64,000 bases of DNA from an uncultured Hydrogenophaga sp. (lineage in GTDB: Bacteria; Pseudomonadota; Gammaproteobacteria; Burkholderiales; Burkholderiaceae_C), in assembly GCF_958439165.1 (NCBI RefSeq), contig NZ_OY288134.1, forward strand, positions 58,481 through 122,480. Reading direction: 5' to 3'. A model generated the notes under the pieces. That model was given only the letters and a program-made list of their open reading frames with translations. It did no database searches and was not told the DNA's origin. Every line of letters starts with the position of its first letter. The first letter of the stretch is position 1. A program made the translations under genes and the position numbers. Positions 45,139-55,671 of this stretch are shown one piece after another.

Positions 45139-46569
45139 TCAGTAATCGCCGCCGCCGGCGAGCGATTCGAAGCGGGTCAGCATGTTGAGGAAGGCCAGCT
45201 TGACGGTCCCGGTGGGGCCGTTTCGCTGCTTGCCGATGATGATCTCGGCCACACCAGGCTCCTTGCAGGCGTCCTTGGTGTAGTACTCGTCGCGGTAGAT
45301 GAACATGATGATGTCCGCGTCCTGCTCGATGGCGCCGGACTCTCGCAGGTCGCTCATCATGGGGCGCTTGTCGGTGCGGGTCTCGACCGAGCGGTTGAGC
45401 TGCGACAGCGCGATCACCGGGCACTGCAGTTCCTTGGCCAGCATCTTCAGGCCCCGCGAGATTTCGCCGAGCTCGGAGGCGCGGTTCTCGCCTTCCGAAC
45501 TGCTGCCGCTCATGAGCTGCAGGTAGTCGACCACGATCAGACCGAGCTTGCCGCACTGCCGGGCCAGCCGCCGGGCATTGGCCCGCAGCACGCTGGGATT
45601 GAGACCCGGGGTCTCGTCGATGTGCAGCGAGACGTTGCGCAGCTTCTCGATGGCCTCGGTCAGGCGTGGCCACTCCTCATCGGTCAGCTTGCCGCTGCGC
45701 AGGTGGCTTTGGTTGATGCGGCCGATGGAGCCGACGATACGCACCGCCAGCTGGGAAGCCCCCATTTCCATGGAAAACACTGCCACCGGCAGGCCCTCGT
45801 TCAGCGCCACGTGTTCGGCAATGTTGATGGCAAAGGCCGTCTTGCCCATGGACGGGCGAGCCGCCAGCACGACCAGGTCGCCCGGCTGCAGGCCGGAGGT
45901 CATGCGGTCGAGGTCGACGAAACCGGTCGGGACACCGGTGATGTCGTTGGGGTTGTCGGCCATCTCCTGAACACGGTCGAGCAGTTCGACCACCAGCTTG
46001 TCCATGCCCTGGAAGCCCTCCTTCATCCGGGAGCCTTCCTCCCCGATGTTGAAGATCTTCTGCTCGGCTTCGTCCAGGATCTTGTCGACCGGCTTGCCCT
46101 GCGGATTGAACGCGGCGGTGGCGATCTCGTCGCTGGCGGTCACCAGCTTGCGCAGGATGGCGCGCTCACGGACGATTTCGGCGTACCGCCGGATGTTGGC
46201 CGCGCTGGGAACGTACTGGGCCAGCGAGTTCAGGTAGGCCAGACCACCGACCTCGTCGGCCTTGCCCAGGTTCTGCAGGTGCTCGAACACCGTGACCACA
46301 TCGGCCGGCTTGTTGCCGTTGACCAGCGCGGCGATTCCGGAATAGACCAGCTTGTGCTCGTACCGGTAGAAGTCGGAGTCGGTGAGCAGGTCGGCCACCC
46401 GGTCCCAGGCGCCGTTGTCCAGCAGCAGGCCGCCCAGCACGCTCGATTCGGCCTCGATGGAGTGCGGAGGCACCCGGAGCTGCGCGACCTGGCGGTCGGT
46501 AGGCAGATCGTCCATGGCGGCGTCGAAATCGGGGAAAGGGCTGGGGAAGGCGGCGGACATGGTGGGCAT
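45139..46569 (-). CDS. dnaB: Replicative DNA helicase DnaB
   Basis: A 476-residue hexameric helicase. The N-terminal helical domain begins QLRVPPHSIEAESSVLGGLLLD; the RecA-like C-terminal domain has Walker A ARPSMGKTAFA, Walker B LIVVDYLQLM, and LSQLNRSVETR. There is no intein. Start ATG 46569 (MPTMSAAFP) or the ATG three codons later. It lies downstream of the rplI terminator on the same strand, so it probably has its own promoter in the 160-nt gap, where I could not pick one with confidence. Confidence 0.97.
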   Translation of the reverse strand: MPTMSAAFPSPFPDFDAAMDDLPTDRQVAQLRVPPHSIEAESSVLGGLLLDNGAWDRVADLLTDSDFYRYEHKLVYSGIAALVNGNKPADVVTVFEHLQNLGKADEVGGLAYLNSLAQYVPSAANIRRYAEIVRERAILRKLVTASDEIATAAFNPQGKPVDKILDEAEQKIFNIGEEGSRMKEGFQGMDKLVVELLDRVQEMADNPNDITGVPTGFVDLDRMTSGLQPGDLVVLAARPSMGKTAFAINIAEHVALNEGLPVAVFSMEMGASQLAVRIVGSIGRINQSHLRSGKLTDEEWPRLTEAIEKLRNVSLHIDETPGLNPSVLRANARRLARQCGKLGLIVVDYLQLMSGSSSEGENRASELGEISRGLKMLAKELQCPVIALSQLNRSVETRTDKRPMMSDLRESGAIEQDADIIMFIYRDEYYTKDACKEPGVAEIIIGKQRNGPTGTVKLAFLNMLTRFESLAGGGDY

Positions 46570-46678
46570 TCAGGGCGAGCCGGTCATGGTACGGAGAGAG
46601 TTATCACTTGTCAGGGGACAACCCTGTGGAAAACCGGTGGAACGGCGGTGCACTGGCGGGGATAACTGCCCGCCCCAA

Positions 46679-46716
46679 AGAAAAAGGCCGCTGCCCCGAA
46701 GGACAGCGGCCTTTTC
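46679..46716 (-). terminator. Intrinsic terminator after rplI
   Basis: On the minus strand GGCCGCTG and CAGCGGCC pair around CCTTCGGGG-type loop bases, preceded by AAAA and followed by TTTTTCTTT. It lies 15 nt after the rplI stop and ends the ribosomal-protein operon before dnaB. Confidence 0.9.
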
Positions 46717-46730
46717 CGAACCGAGGTGTA

Positions 46731-47183
46731 TCAGGCGGTTTCGCCGAGCACGCTCACGGCCACATCGACGGTGACGTCGGTGTGCAGGCTGACGCTCACG
46801 GTGTAGTCGCCGACCATCTTCAGCGGGCCGTTGGGCATGCGCACCTGGGCCTTGGCGACGGCGAAGCCGTGCTTGTTCAGCTCTTCGGACACGTCGTGGT
46901 TGGTGACGGAGCCGAACAGGCGGCCATCGACGCCGGCTTTCTGGGTCAGCTTGACGGTCACGCCGGCGAGCTTCTCACCCAGGGCCTGGGCTTCTGCCAG
47001 CTTGGCGGCGGCCACTTTTTCGAGTTCGGCACGGCGTGCTTCGAATTCGGCGATGGCGGACTGGGTGGCGCGGCGGGCACGGCCGGAGGGGATCAGGAAG
47101 TTACGGGCATAGCCGTCCTTGACCTTGACCACATCGCCCAGGGCGCCGAGGTTGACAACTTTGTCGAGCAGGATGATTTGCAT
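46731..47183 (-). CDS. rplI: 50S ribosomal protein L9
   Basis: A 150-residue L9 with its N-terminal rRNA-binding domain (MQIILLDKVVNLGALGDVVKVKDGY...NFLIPSG), a long central helix and the C-terminal domain. Typical length is 148-150. It is the last gene of rpsF-priB-rpsR-rplI, 13 nt after rpsR, and is followed by a strong terminator. Nothing unusual is seen. Confidence 0.98.
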   Translation of the reverse strand: MQIILLDKVVNLGALGDVVKVKDGYARNFLIPSGRARRATQSAIAEFEARRAELEKVAAAKLAEAQALGEKLAGVTVKLTQKAGVDGRLFGSVTNHDVSEELNKHGFAVAKAQVRMPNGPLKMVGDYTVSVSLHTDVTVDVAVSVLGETA

Positions 47184-47196
47184 GTCAGGCTCCTAT

Positions 47197-47478
47197 TCAG
47201 ACGCGGTGCTGGTCGCTGTAGGGCAGCATGGCCAGGAAGCGCGCGCGCTTGATGGCGGTGGTGACCTGGCGCTGGTAGATGGCACGGGTGCCGGTCAGGC
47301 GCGCCGGGATGATCTTGCCGTTTTCGGCGATGAAGTCGCGCAGGACGTCCACGTCCTTGTAGTCGACTTCCTCGACCTTTGCCACGGTGAAGCGGCAGAA
47401 GCGCTTGCGCTTGAAAAGCAGCGACTGGGTGTTGCGCTTGGGGCGCTTGTCTTTGTTGAAACGCTTGGGTGCAGCCAT
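47197..47478 (-). CDS. rpsR: 30S ribosomal protein S18
   Basis: A 93-residue S18 with the conserved CRFTVAKVEEVDYKDVDVLRDFI and the GTRAIYQRQVTTAIKRARFLAMLPY core. The N-terminus is a basic extension (MAAPKRFNKDKRPKRN). S18 pairs with S6, the first product of the operon, on the 30S platform. It starts 11 nt after the priB stop. Standard in every respect. Confidence 0.98.
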   Translation of the reverse strand: MAAPKRFNKDKRPKRNTQSLLFKRKRFCRFTVAKVEEVDYKDVDVLRDFIAENGKIIPARLTGTRAIYQRQVTTAIKRARFLAMLPYSDQHRV

Positions 47479-47489
47479 GATGGGCCTTC

Positions 47490-47777
47490 CTATGTCTTGC
47501 TGAAATCTTGGATGTGGAACACCACGCCTTTGCTGTTGCGCGCATTCGCCATGAAACCTTCAAAGCTGCAGACCGTGTCGAGACCCTGTCGGGCCAGCAC
47601 TTCTGCCTGCACACCGAAGGCCACAGCCCTCAGTTGAAGTTTCACCAGGCGGGGGGTGTCGAGTTCGACGACCTGTGACTCGTGCTCAAGCACCAGATTC
47701 ACGGCCGGGATGCCTGCCGGGGTGTAGCGAAGGCTCTGCACCTGCACCACGACCGCCGTCACGCTGAACCGGTTCAC
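47490..47777 (-). CDS. priB: Primosomal replication protein PriB
   Basis: A 95-residue single OB-fold, SSB-like protein (VTAVVVQVQSLRYTPAGIPAVNLVLEHESQ) that helps PriA reload the replisome at repaired forks. The start is a GTG at 47775-47777. Placement between rpsF and rpsR is the classic position in beta- and gammaproteobacteria and was essential to the assignment, as PriB is short and diverged. Confidence 0.93.
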   Translation of the reverse strand: MNRFSVTAVVVQVQSLRYTPAGIPAVNLVLEHESQVVELDTPRLVKLQLRAVAFGVQAEVLARQGLDTVCSFEGFMANARNSKGVVFHIQDFSKT

Positions 47778-47800
47778 GCCCTGCTGCGCGCTGCCGGCAA

Positions 47801-48172
47801 TCAGGCGGCCTGTTCCTGCGGTTGCTGCGCGGCCTTGCGGGCTTCTTCACGCTCGACGGTGCGCATCATGGCCGAAGGACCGGTCTCGGCCTTCTTGCGC
47901 TGCACGGTCAGGTGACGCAGCACGGCATCGTTGAACTTGAAGGCATGCTCCAGTTCGGCCATCACGGCCTGACCGGCTTCGATGTTCACGCACAGGTAGT
48001 GGGCCTTGGACAGCTTGTTGATCTGGTAAGCCATCTGACGACGGCCCCAGTCTTCAACGCGATGGATCTTGCCGCCGCCGGCGGTGATCATGCCCTTGTA
48101 GCGCTCCAGCATGGCGGGCACCTGTTCGCTTTGATCCGGATGGATCAGCAGCACGATTTCGTAATGACGCAT
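47801..48172 (-). CDS. rpsF: 30S ribosomal protein S6
   Basis: A 123-residue S6: MRHYEIVLLIHPDQSEQVPAMLERYK opens it and VEDWGRRQMAYQINKLSKAHYLCVNIE forms the core, followed by a charged tail that may be trimmed or disordered. The ATG at 48172 has AAGGAGA 4 nt upstream. It heads the S6-PriB-S18-L9 operon. A hairpin with a CCG segment in the leader (48195-48223) resembles the S6:S18 autoregulatory motif. Confidence 0.97.
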   Translation of the reverse strand: MRHYEIVLLIHPDQSEQVPAMLERYKGMITAGGGKIHRVEDWGRRQMAYQINKLSKAHYLCVNIEAGQAVMAELEHAFKFNDAVLRHLTVQRKKAETGPSAMMRTVEREEARKAAQQPQEQAA

Positions 48173-48194
48173 GGACTCTCCTTGTGGATGAAAA

Positions 48195-48223
48195 GCTGCC
48201 CCCGGCGTCGACTGGGGTGCAGC
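48195..48223 (-). promoter_or_regulatory. Candidate S6:S18 autoregulatory hairpin in the rpsF leader
   Basis: On the minus strand GCTGC...CCCC pairs with GGGG...CAGC around an apical part holding CCG on the 3' side. This is the shape reported for rpsF leaders bound by the S6:S18 complex. It lies between a -10-like TAGAAT (48238-48243) and the rpsF Shine-Dalgarno. Identification is by eye only. Confidence 0.5.
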
Positions 48224-48245
48224 AAGGCAAGCCCGCGATTCTAGC

Positions 48246-48278
48246 AAAAAACCCGGCGGGCCTTGCAGCCTCGCCGGG
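48246..48278 (-). terminator. Intrinsic terminator downstream of the sodium:solute symporter
   Basis: Minus strand: CCCGGCG (48272-48278) pairs with CGCCGGG (48252-48258), then TTTTTT (48246-48251). It lies 50 nt past the symporter stop and just before the -10 box of rpsF, so it insulates the two operons. Confidence 0.85.
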
Positions 48279-48328
48279 TCGGGGCCCGTCCGGGGGTCCG
48301 GACGGGGGTGTCAGGGGCCTGGAAAGGC

Positions 48329-50449
48329 TCAGGACATCTTCAGGTTGGGGTAGCGGACGTGCTCCACCAGCTCCTGGACCTTCTTGTTGGGCGCCGGGGT
48401 CACCAGGCTCACCAGGATGATCACGGCCATGCCGATCGGCACACCGAAGACACCGGCGGAGATCGGTGCGATGCCCCACCAGGTGTAGTCGGCCACCGGA
48501 CCGGTCACGCCGAACATGCCGCGCATCCAGGGCTGGGTGGTGGCCATGTAGTAGAAGGTCACTGCCGTACCGGCGATCATGCCCAGCACGGCGGCCGGGC
48601 CGGTTGCCCGCTTCCAGAAGATGCCGAGCACCAGCGCCGGGAAGAAGCCCGCCGCCGCCAGAGAGAACGCCGCAGAGACCAGGAACAGGATGTCGGCCAC
48701 CTTCAGCGAGGCCACATAAGCGGCCATCAGGGCCACGACCAGCAGCAGGACCTTGGAAATGGTCACGCGGCGAGCGGTCGAAGCGTTGGGGTCGATCATC
48801 TTGTAGTACAGGTCGTGCGACAGCGCGTTGGCGATGGTGAGCAGCAGGCCGTCGGCAGTGGACAGCGCAGCGGCCAGGCCACCGGCAGCCACCAGACCCG
48901 AGATCACATACGGCAGACCGGCGATTTCCGGCGTGGCCAGCACCACGATGTCGCCACCGATGGTCATCTCGTTGAGCTGCAGGATGTTGTCCTTGTTGAC
49001 GTCGCTGATCGACAGCAGTGATGGATCGACCCTCGCCCATGAAGCCACCCATTGCGGCAACTGGTCGAATGGCGTCCCCACCAGCACGCTGAACACCTCG
49101 TACTTGACCAGCACGGCCAGGGCCGGCGCAGTGAAGTACAGCAGGAAGATGAAGAACAGCGACCAGGTCACCGACTGCCGCGCTTCCTTCACGCTCGGCA
49201 CGGTGTAGTAGCGCATCAGGATGTGCGGCAGCGCAGCCGTACCCACCATCAGGCAGAAGATCAGCGCCAGGAAGTTGCGACGTGAGGTGTCGTAGGCCGC
49301 CTGGGCTTTCTCGTCGCCGTTCGGGTCACCGCTGAACGCCTGGGCGTGCGGGGCCATGCCGTTGAGCGGACGGGTCTTGGCTTCGGCAGCGGCCTTGGCT
49401 GCAGTCCAGGCCTTCGTGGCGGCCTCGGCGTCCTTCGGCAGGCTGGTCAGGGCCTTCTCGGCAGCAGCCACGTCGGCAGCCGGAGCGTTGGCGGCCTTCA
49501 GGTCGGCCACTTTCTTCTCGGCAGCCGCCTTGTCGGCGGCCAGGGCGGCAGCCGGGTCCTTGAGCTTCTCGCCCAGGGCAGCGGCACGGGCCTTGAACAC
49601 CTCGCGCACTTCCACTTCCTTCGGATCGGCGATCAGCACCTTTTCCTTGGCAGTGACCTTCTCCAGCTGGAAGCCGTAGGCCACCTGCGGGACCGGCACG
49701 TTGGTCTGCTTCACCGACAGCCAGACCACCGGGATCATGTAGGCCACGATCAGCACGATGTACTGCGCCACCTGGGTCCAGGTCACGGCACGCATGCCGC
49801 CCAGGAACGAGCAGACCAGAATGCCGCCCAGGCCCAGGAACACGCCCAGCTCGAACGCCACACCGGTCAGTCGGGCGGTGATCAGGCCCACACCATAGAT
49901 CTGGGCCACCACGTACACGAAAGACACCAGGATCGCGATCAGGATGCCCACGAAACGCGCAGCGTTGCCGCCGTAACGCTCACCCAGGAAGTCGGGAATG
50001 GTGAACTGACCGAACTTGCGCAGGTACGGCGCCAAGAAGAGCGCCACCAGGCAGTAACCGCCGGTCCATCCCATGATGAAGGCCAGACCGCTGTAGCCCT
50101 GCAGGTACAGCGTGCCGGCCATGCCGATGAAGGATGCAGCCGACATCCAGTCGGCACCGGTGGCCATGCCGTTGTACATGGCGGGCACACGTCGGCCCGC
50201 CACATAGTATTCGGCCGCGTCGGTGGTCCGGCTCATGATGCCGATACCAGCGTAAAGACCGATGGTGGCCAGCAGGAAGATGAAGCCGATCCACTCCCGC
50301 GACAGCCCCATCTGCTCCAGCACCGCCAGCACGATCACGAAGGCGGTGAAGCCCCCGGTGTACATGGCATATACCTTGTTGAGCTGGGACTTGAATGCCT
50401 TGTTGGAGCCACCGCCAGCGGCGGAGCCCGTTTCGAACATGCCTGCCAT
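48329..50449 (-). CDS. Sodium:solute symporter (SSS family, VC_2705/ActP-like)
   Basis: A 706-residue polytopic symporter. SSS family marks include AAEYYVAGRRVPAMYNGMATGADWMSAASFIGMAG, GGYCLVALFLAPYLRKFG and the sodium-site stretch AAALSTADGLLLTIANALSHD. Residues of about 260-390 form a large Ala/Lys/Glu-rich, probably coiled-coil insertion between membrane segments, making it longer than ActP (about 550). It lies 3 nt downstream of a DUF4212 small subunit, which pairs with this subfamily. Acetate or another short carboxylate is the likely substrate by homology; not proven. Confidence 0.9.
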   Translation of the reverse strand: MAGMFETGSAAGGGSNKAFKSQLNKVYAMYTGGFTAFVIVLAVLEQMGLSREWIGFIFLLATIGLYAGIGIMSRTTDAAEYYVAGRRVPAMYNGMATGADWMSAASFIGMAGTLYLQGYSGLAFIMGWTGGYCLVALFLAPYLRKFGQFTIPDFLGERYGGNAARFVGILIAILVSFVYVVAQIYGVGLITARLTGVAFELGVFLGLGGILVCSFLGGMRAVTWTQVAQYIVLIVAYMIPVVWLSVKQTNVPVPQVAYGFQLEKVTAKEKVLIADPKEVEVREVFKARAAALGEKLKDPAAALAADKAAAEKKVADLKAANAPAADVAAAEKALTSLPKDAEAATKAWTAAKAAAEAKTRPLNGMAPHAQAFSGDPNGDEKAQAAYDTSRRNFLALIFCLMVGTAALPHILMRYYTVPSVKEARQSVTWSLFFIFLLYFTAPALAVLVKYEVFSVLVGTPFDQLPQWVASWARVDPSLLSISDVNKDNILQLNEMTIGGDIVVLATPEIAGLPYVISGLVAAGGLAAALSTADGLLLTIANALSHDLYYKMIDPNASTARRVTISKVLLLVVALMAAYVASLKVADILFLVSAAFSLAAAGFFPALVLGIFWKRATGPAAVLGMIAGTAVTFYYMATTQPWMRGMFGVTGPVADYTWWGIAPISAGVFGVPIGMAVIILVSLVTPAPNKKVQELVEHVRYPNLKMS

Positions 50450-50452
50450 GGT

Positions 50453-50713
50453 TTACTCCTCCGCCTCTTCGACACCGTGTTCGATGTCGAGCTTGTTCAT
50501 GTACCAGGCGTAGTAGCCAATGATGGCCACATAGCCCACCAGGGCGCCTTGAGCTCCCACCCAGAAACTGAACGGCCAGCCGAAAAAGCTGAAGCTCAGA
50601 TCCCGGGCGAAGTAGCCCACCACAAACGTCAACACGAACCAGATCACCAGCAATATCGCCGTAACCCTCAGGTTCTTCCGCCAGTACTGGCGGTGGCTTT
50701 CGGTCAGTTCCAC
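50453..50713 (-). CDS. Small subunit of sodium:solute symporter (DUF4212)
   Basis: An 86-residue membrane protein with two hydrophobic segments (VTAILLVIWFVLTFVVGYFA and the stretch GALVGYVAIIGYYAWYM), separated by a short loop with FFGWPFSFWVGAQG, the family pattern. Its GTG start (50713) has GGAGG 7 nt upstream. It is directly upstream of the large symporter gene with a 3-nt gap, the standard pairing for this subfamily. Confidence 0.9.
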   Translation of the reverse strand: MELTESHRQYWRKNLRVTAILLVIWFVLTFVVGYFARDLSFSFFGWPFSFWVGAQGALVGYVAIIGYYAWYMNKLDIEHGVEEAEE

Positions 50714-50846
50714 GATTCGACCTCCATCAGCAACACCCTTTCGGGCAGATCACGAGCAGCACCCGTCTCCTGTGGGCACACTGCAACCGGCTCGCGTTTT
50801 CGGGCGACGTCGAAACGCCTCCCCCCTTTTTATCGACCGTGCGCCG

Positions 50847-51431
50847 TCACGCGACCTGGGCCGGGGCTTTGCCCAGACCCGTCTCGCGCTCCAGCTGAGC
50901 GGCCACCTTGGGCTCAAACCCGCGCAGGTGGCGAATGATCTTCGCCGCCTCCTCGGGCTCTTGCCGATCCACATGAACCCGGGCCAGCTGGTACCAGCCG
51001 TAGGGACTCATGGGTTGCAGTTCGGTGTTGCGACGAAGGGCCTGCACGGCCTCGTCGAACCGGCGCTGGCGGATCAGGCAGATGCCCAGTCCGTACCAAG
51101 CGCGGTCAAATTTGATGTCCAGTTCGATCGCCCGCCGGAATGCGGCTTCGGCTTTCTGCAGGTGATCGGCCTCTTCGGCCACGAAACCCAGGTTGAACCA
51201 GCCCGGAGCGAAATCGGGATAGATCCGGACGATCTGCTCCAGCGTGGCGATGGCTGCATCCCGCTGACCGGCCTCGACCTGAAGATGTGCCAGGGTCGAC
51301 AGCGCATGGCGGTCCTCCGGGCGCAGGGCGATCATCTGCTGCACACGCTGCAGCGCAGCATCGCGCTGGCCGAACATCAGCAGCACGCGGACCAGGCTTC
51401 GCAGATACAGCAGGTTGAACGTCAGGTTCAT
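50847..51431 (-). CDS. Tetratricopeptide-repeat protein
   Basis: A 194-residue protein built from about five TPR units (for example ALSTLAHLQVEAGQRDAAIA, then APGWFNLGFVAEEADHLQKA and RAWYGLGICLIRQRRFDEAV). No signal peptide or membrane segment is clear, although residues 1-20 are moderately hydrophobic. It should be a scaffold for other proteins; partner unknown. Its start overlaps the stop of a small membrane protein by 4 nt, so the two are made together and may work as a unit. Confidence 0.85.
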   Translation of the reverse strand: MNLTFNLLYLRSLVRVLLMFGQRDAALQRVQQMIALRPEDRHALSTLAHLQVEAGQRDAAIATLEQIVRIYPDFAPGWFNLGFVAEEADHLQKAEAAFRRAIELDIKFDRAWYGLGICLIRQRRFDEAVQALRRNTELQPMSPYGWYQLARVHVDRQEPEEAAKIIRHLRGFEPKVAAQLERETGLGKAPAQVA

Positions 51432-51724
51432 TGGCACATCTCCACACCGATACGGATGCAGTGGTTGACCTTGGACCAGGTCACGATCAGCCAGGCGAAA
51501 ACCAGCAGCAGGAAAGCCACCAGAGGCACATGCCGGTCGATGACCACCTTGGGGGTGATGAGGCGAGCGATCTGCACGAACGGCTTGCTCAGCACTTCCA
51601 GCAGCTTGTAGAAGACGTTGCTGTCCTTCTTCTGGCCCGCCAGCAAACCCAGAACCCACTGGCCGAACAGGGACAGCAGGGCGATTTCCACGATCAGCTT
51701 GAGGGACGAGATGAGCAGCAACAT
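51428..51724 (-). CDS. Small membrane protein, YggT-like
   Basis: A 98-residue protein with two membrane segments (about residues 8-28 and 66-85) and a middle region VFYKLLEVLSKPFVQIARLITPK reminiscent of YggT-type proteins. Function unknown. It starts with ATG 51724 and overlaps the TPR gene by 4 nt. The likeness to YggT is modest, so treat it as a conserved hypothetical. Confidence 0.65.
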   Translation of the reverse strand: MLLLISSLKLIVEIALLSLFGQWVLGLLAGQKKDSNVFYKLLEVLSKPFVQIARLITPKVVIDRHVPLVAFLLLVFAWLIVTWSKVNHCIRIGVEMCQ

Positions 51725-51857
51725 AAGTCTCGATTAAGGCTGACGCGATTCTTTCGGGCGGCCTTACCGAACTCTTACAAAACCGTCAGCTTTCGGCTCC
51801 AGGCAGGTCAAACCCCATTGGGGTTTTCCCGCTCCGGGGCTGTATCCGCTGCAGCAA

Positions 51858-51883
51858 TGAAAACGGCGACCGAGGTCGCCGTT
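51858..51883 (-). terminator. Intrinsic terminator after ppsA
   Basis: Minus strand: AACGGCGAC pairs with GTCGCCGTT around a CTCG-type loop, followed by TTTTCATT. It begins 25 nt after the ppsA stop. A further small palindrome (AAACCCC/GGGGTTT, 51810-51826) lies beyond it. Confidence 0.85.
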
Positions 51884-51907
51884 GGTTCACTGCAGGTGAA
51901 AGCGCTG

Positions 51908-54307
<2,400 letters not shown>

Positions 54308-54464
54308 GGGAAGACTCCTGAGGTTGAAAAACCGGGGGGCTCCATGCACCAGCGGATGACCTGTAGTTCTGTTGTGGGTCGGGCACCGGGCAAGGCAGGC
54401 AGATGGGGTCTGGCGGGGCCGGATAATCACCCCACGCAACAACCGACATTGTAGGACGCCGCCC

Positions 54465-55286
54465 ATGGCCAACCGCACCGTGTACTTCGTCTCCGACGGC
54501 ACCGGCATCACCGCCGAAACCTTCGGCAACGCCATCCTGGCCCAGTTCGAGATCACGGTGCGCCGCGTGCGGCTGCCCTTTCTGGACAGCGTCGACAAGG
54601 CGCACCAGGCGGTCCGGCAGATCAACCACTCGGCAGAGGTCGAGGGCAAGCGGCCCATGGTGTTCCTGACCGTGGTCAACGACGAGGTCCTCGACGTGTT
54701 CCGCCAGCACTGCCGGGGCATGATGCTCGACATGTTCGGGACCTTCGTGGAGCCGCTGGAGGCCGAACTGTCGGTCAAGAGCAACCACCGGGTCGGGCGC
54801 TTCTCCGACGCCTCGAAGAGCAAGGCCTACAACGACCGCATCGAGGCCATCAACTTCTCGCTGGCCCATGATGACGGCCAGAGCCACCGGGACCTGGAGG
54901 GCTCGGACGTGATCCTGGTGGGCGTGAGCCGCAGCGGCAAGACGCCGACATCGCTCTACCTGGCCATGCAGTACGGACTGAAGGCCTCGAACTACCCGCT
55001 GATTCCGGAAGACTTCGACCGCCGCAAGCTGCCGCCCGCCCTGGTGCCGCACCGCAAGAAGCTGTTCGGGCTGACCATCGCGCCGGAACGGCTGAGCGAG
55101 ATCCGCAACGAGCGCCGTCCCGACTCGCGCTACGCCAGCCTGGAGAACTGCCGCATGGAGGTGTCGGAGGCCGAGAACATGATGCGCCGCGAAGGCATCC
55201 GCTGGCTCTCCACGACCACCAAGTCGATCGAGGAGATCGCCACCACCATCCTCCAGGAAGTGCGGCCCGAGCGGCTCGAGTACTGA
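54465..55286 (+). CDS. ppsR: PEP synthase regulatory protein (bifunctional kinase/pyrophosphorylase, DUF299)
   Basis: A 273-residue regulator of the PSRP/PDRP family that phosphorylates and dephosphorylates PEP synthase on the Thr next to its catalytic His. The P-loop GVSRSGKTPTSLYLAMQYG is at about residues 153-171; the N-terminus MANRTVYFVSDGTGITAETFG is a family signature. The ATG at 54465 is chosen over an upstream extension. It is divergent from ppsA across a 157-nt gap, the common arrangement, so enzyme and regulator can be co-controlled. Confidence 0.95.
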   Translation: MANRTVYFVSDGTGITAETFGNAILAQFEITVRRVRLPFLDSVDKAHQAVRQINHSAEVEGKRPMVFLTVVNDEVLDVFRQHCRGMMLDMFGTFVEPLEAELSVKSNHRVGRFSDASKSKAYNDRIEAINFSLAHDDGQSHRDLEGSDVILVGVSRSGKTPTSLYLAMQYGLKASNYPLIPEDFDRRKLPPALVPHRKKLFGLTIAPERLSEIRNERRPDSRYASLENCRMEVSEAENMMRREGIRWLSTTTKSIEEIATTILQEVRPERLEY

Positions 55287-55306
55287 GGCACCGAGCGGCC
55301 GACGGA

Positions 55307-55579
55307 TCAGCGCCTGGAGCGCTCGACCACGCGGGCCACCGCCAGCACGGGCAGCAGGATGATCAGGTTGGACACCAGTCCGGCCAGGATGCTGTCGACG
55401 ACGTCCACCGACCCGGTGGGCAGGGTCAGGGGCAGCATCACCGCCACGAACACCACCCCGCAGGCCAGAGGGATCACCCGTCCGGTGATGGCCGCCGTGC
55501 GGATGGTGGTGATCACCAGGGCGATGATCAGTCCGATGCGGAACACATCGGTGAGTTGGGAAAGTACCAGGTCGATCAA
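55307..55579 (-). CDS. Small hydrophobic membrane protein of unknown function
   Basis: A 90-residue protein with three predicted membrane segments (about residues 14-30, 36-54 and 60-82) and a basic C-terminus (VARVVERSRR). The likely start is a TTG at 55579, because GGAGA lies 7 nt upstream; a TTG further up (55612) would add 11 residues. It converges with ppsR and lies 92 nt downstream of the MHS transporter, across a strong hairpin. No family recognised. Confidence 0.6.
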   Translation of the reverse strand: MIDLVLSQLTDVFRIGLIIALVITTIRTAAITGRVIPLACGVVFVAVMLPLTLPTGSVDVVDSILAGLVSNLIILLPVLAVARVVERSRR

Positions 55580-55616
55580 GGCGAGGTCTCCAGTGCGGTG
55601 GGCACCCACCAAAAGA

Positions 55617-55648
55617 TCGACCGCCTGCCCTCACGGGCAGGCGGTCGA
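55617..55648 (-). terminator. Perfect 14-bp hairpin after the MHS transporter gene
   Basis: TCGACCGCCTGCCC and GGGCAGGCGGTCGA pair perfectly around TCAC (on the minus strand GTGA). Followed on the minus strand by TCTTTT. It probably ends the transporter transcript, though the T-run is short. Confidence 0.75.
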
Positions 55649-55671
55649 CGTGTCAGGGTCGAAGCCCGAGC

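Noticed and set aside
51810..51826. Small palindrome AAACCCC/GGGGTTT as a terminator
   Set aside because: No plus-strand gene ends just before it, and on the minus strand the T-run is too short; the hairpin at 51858-51883 is the better ppsA terminator.
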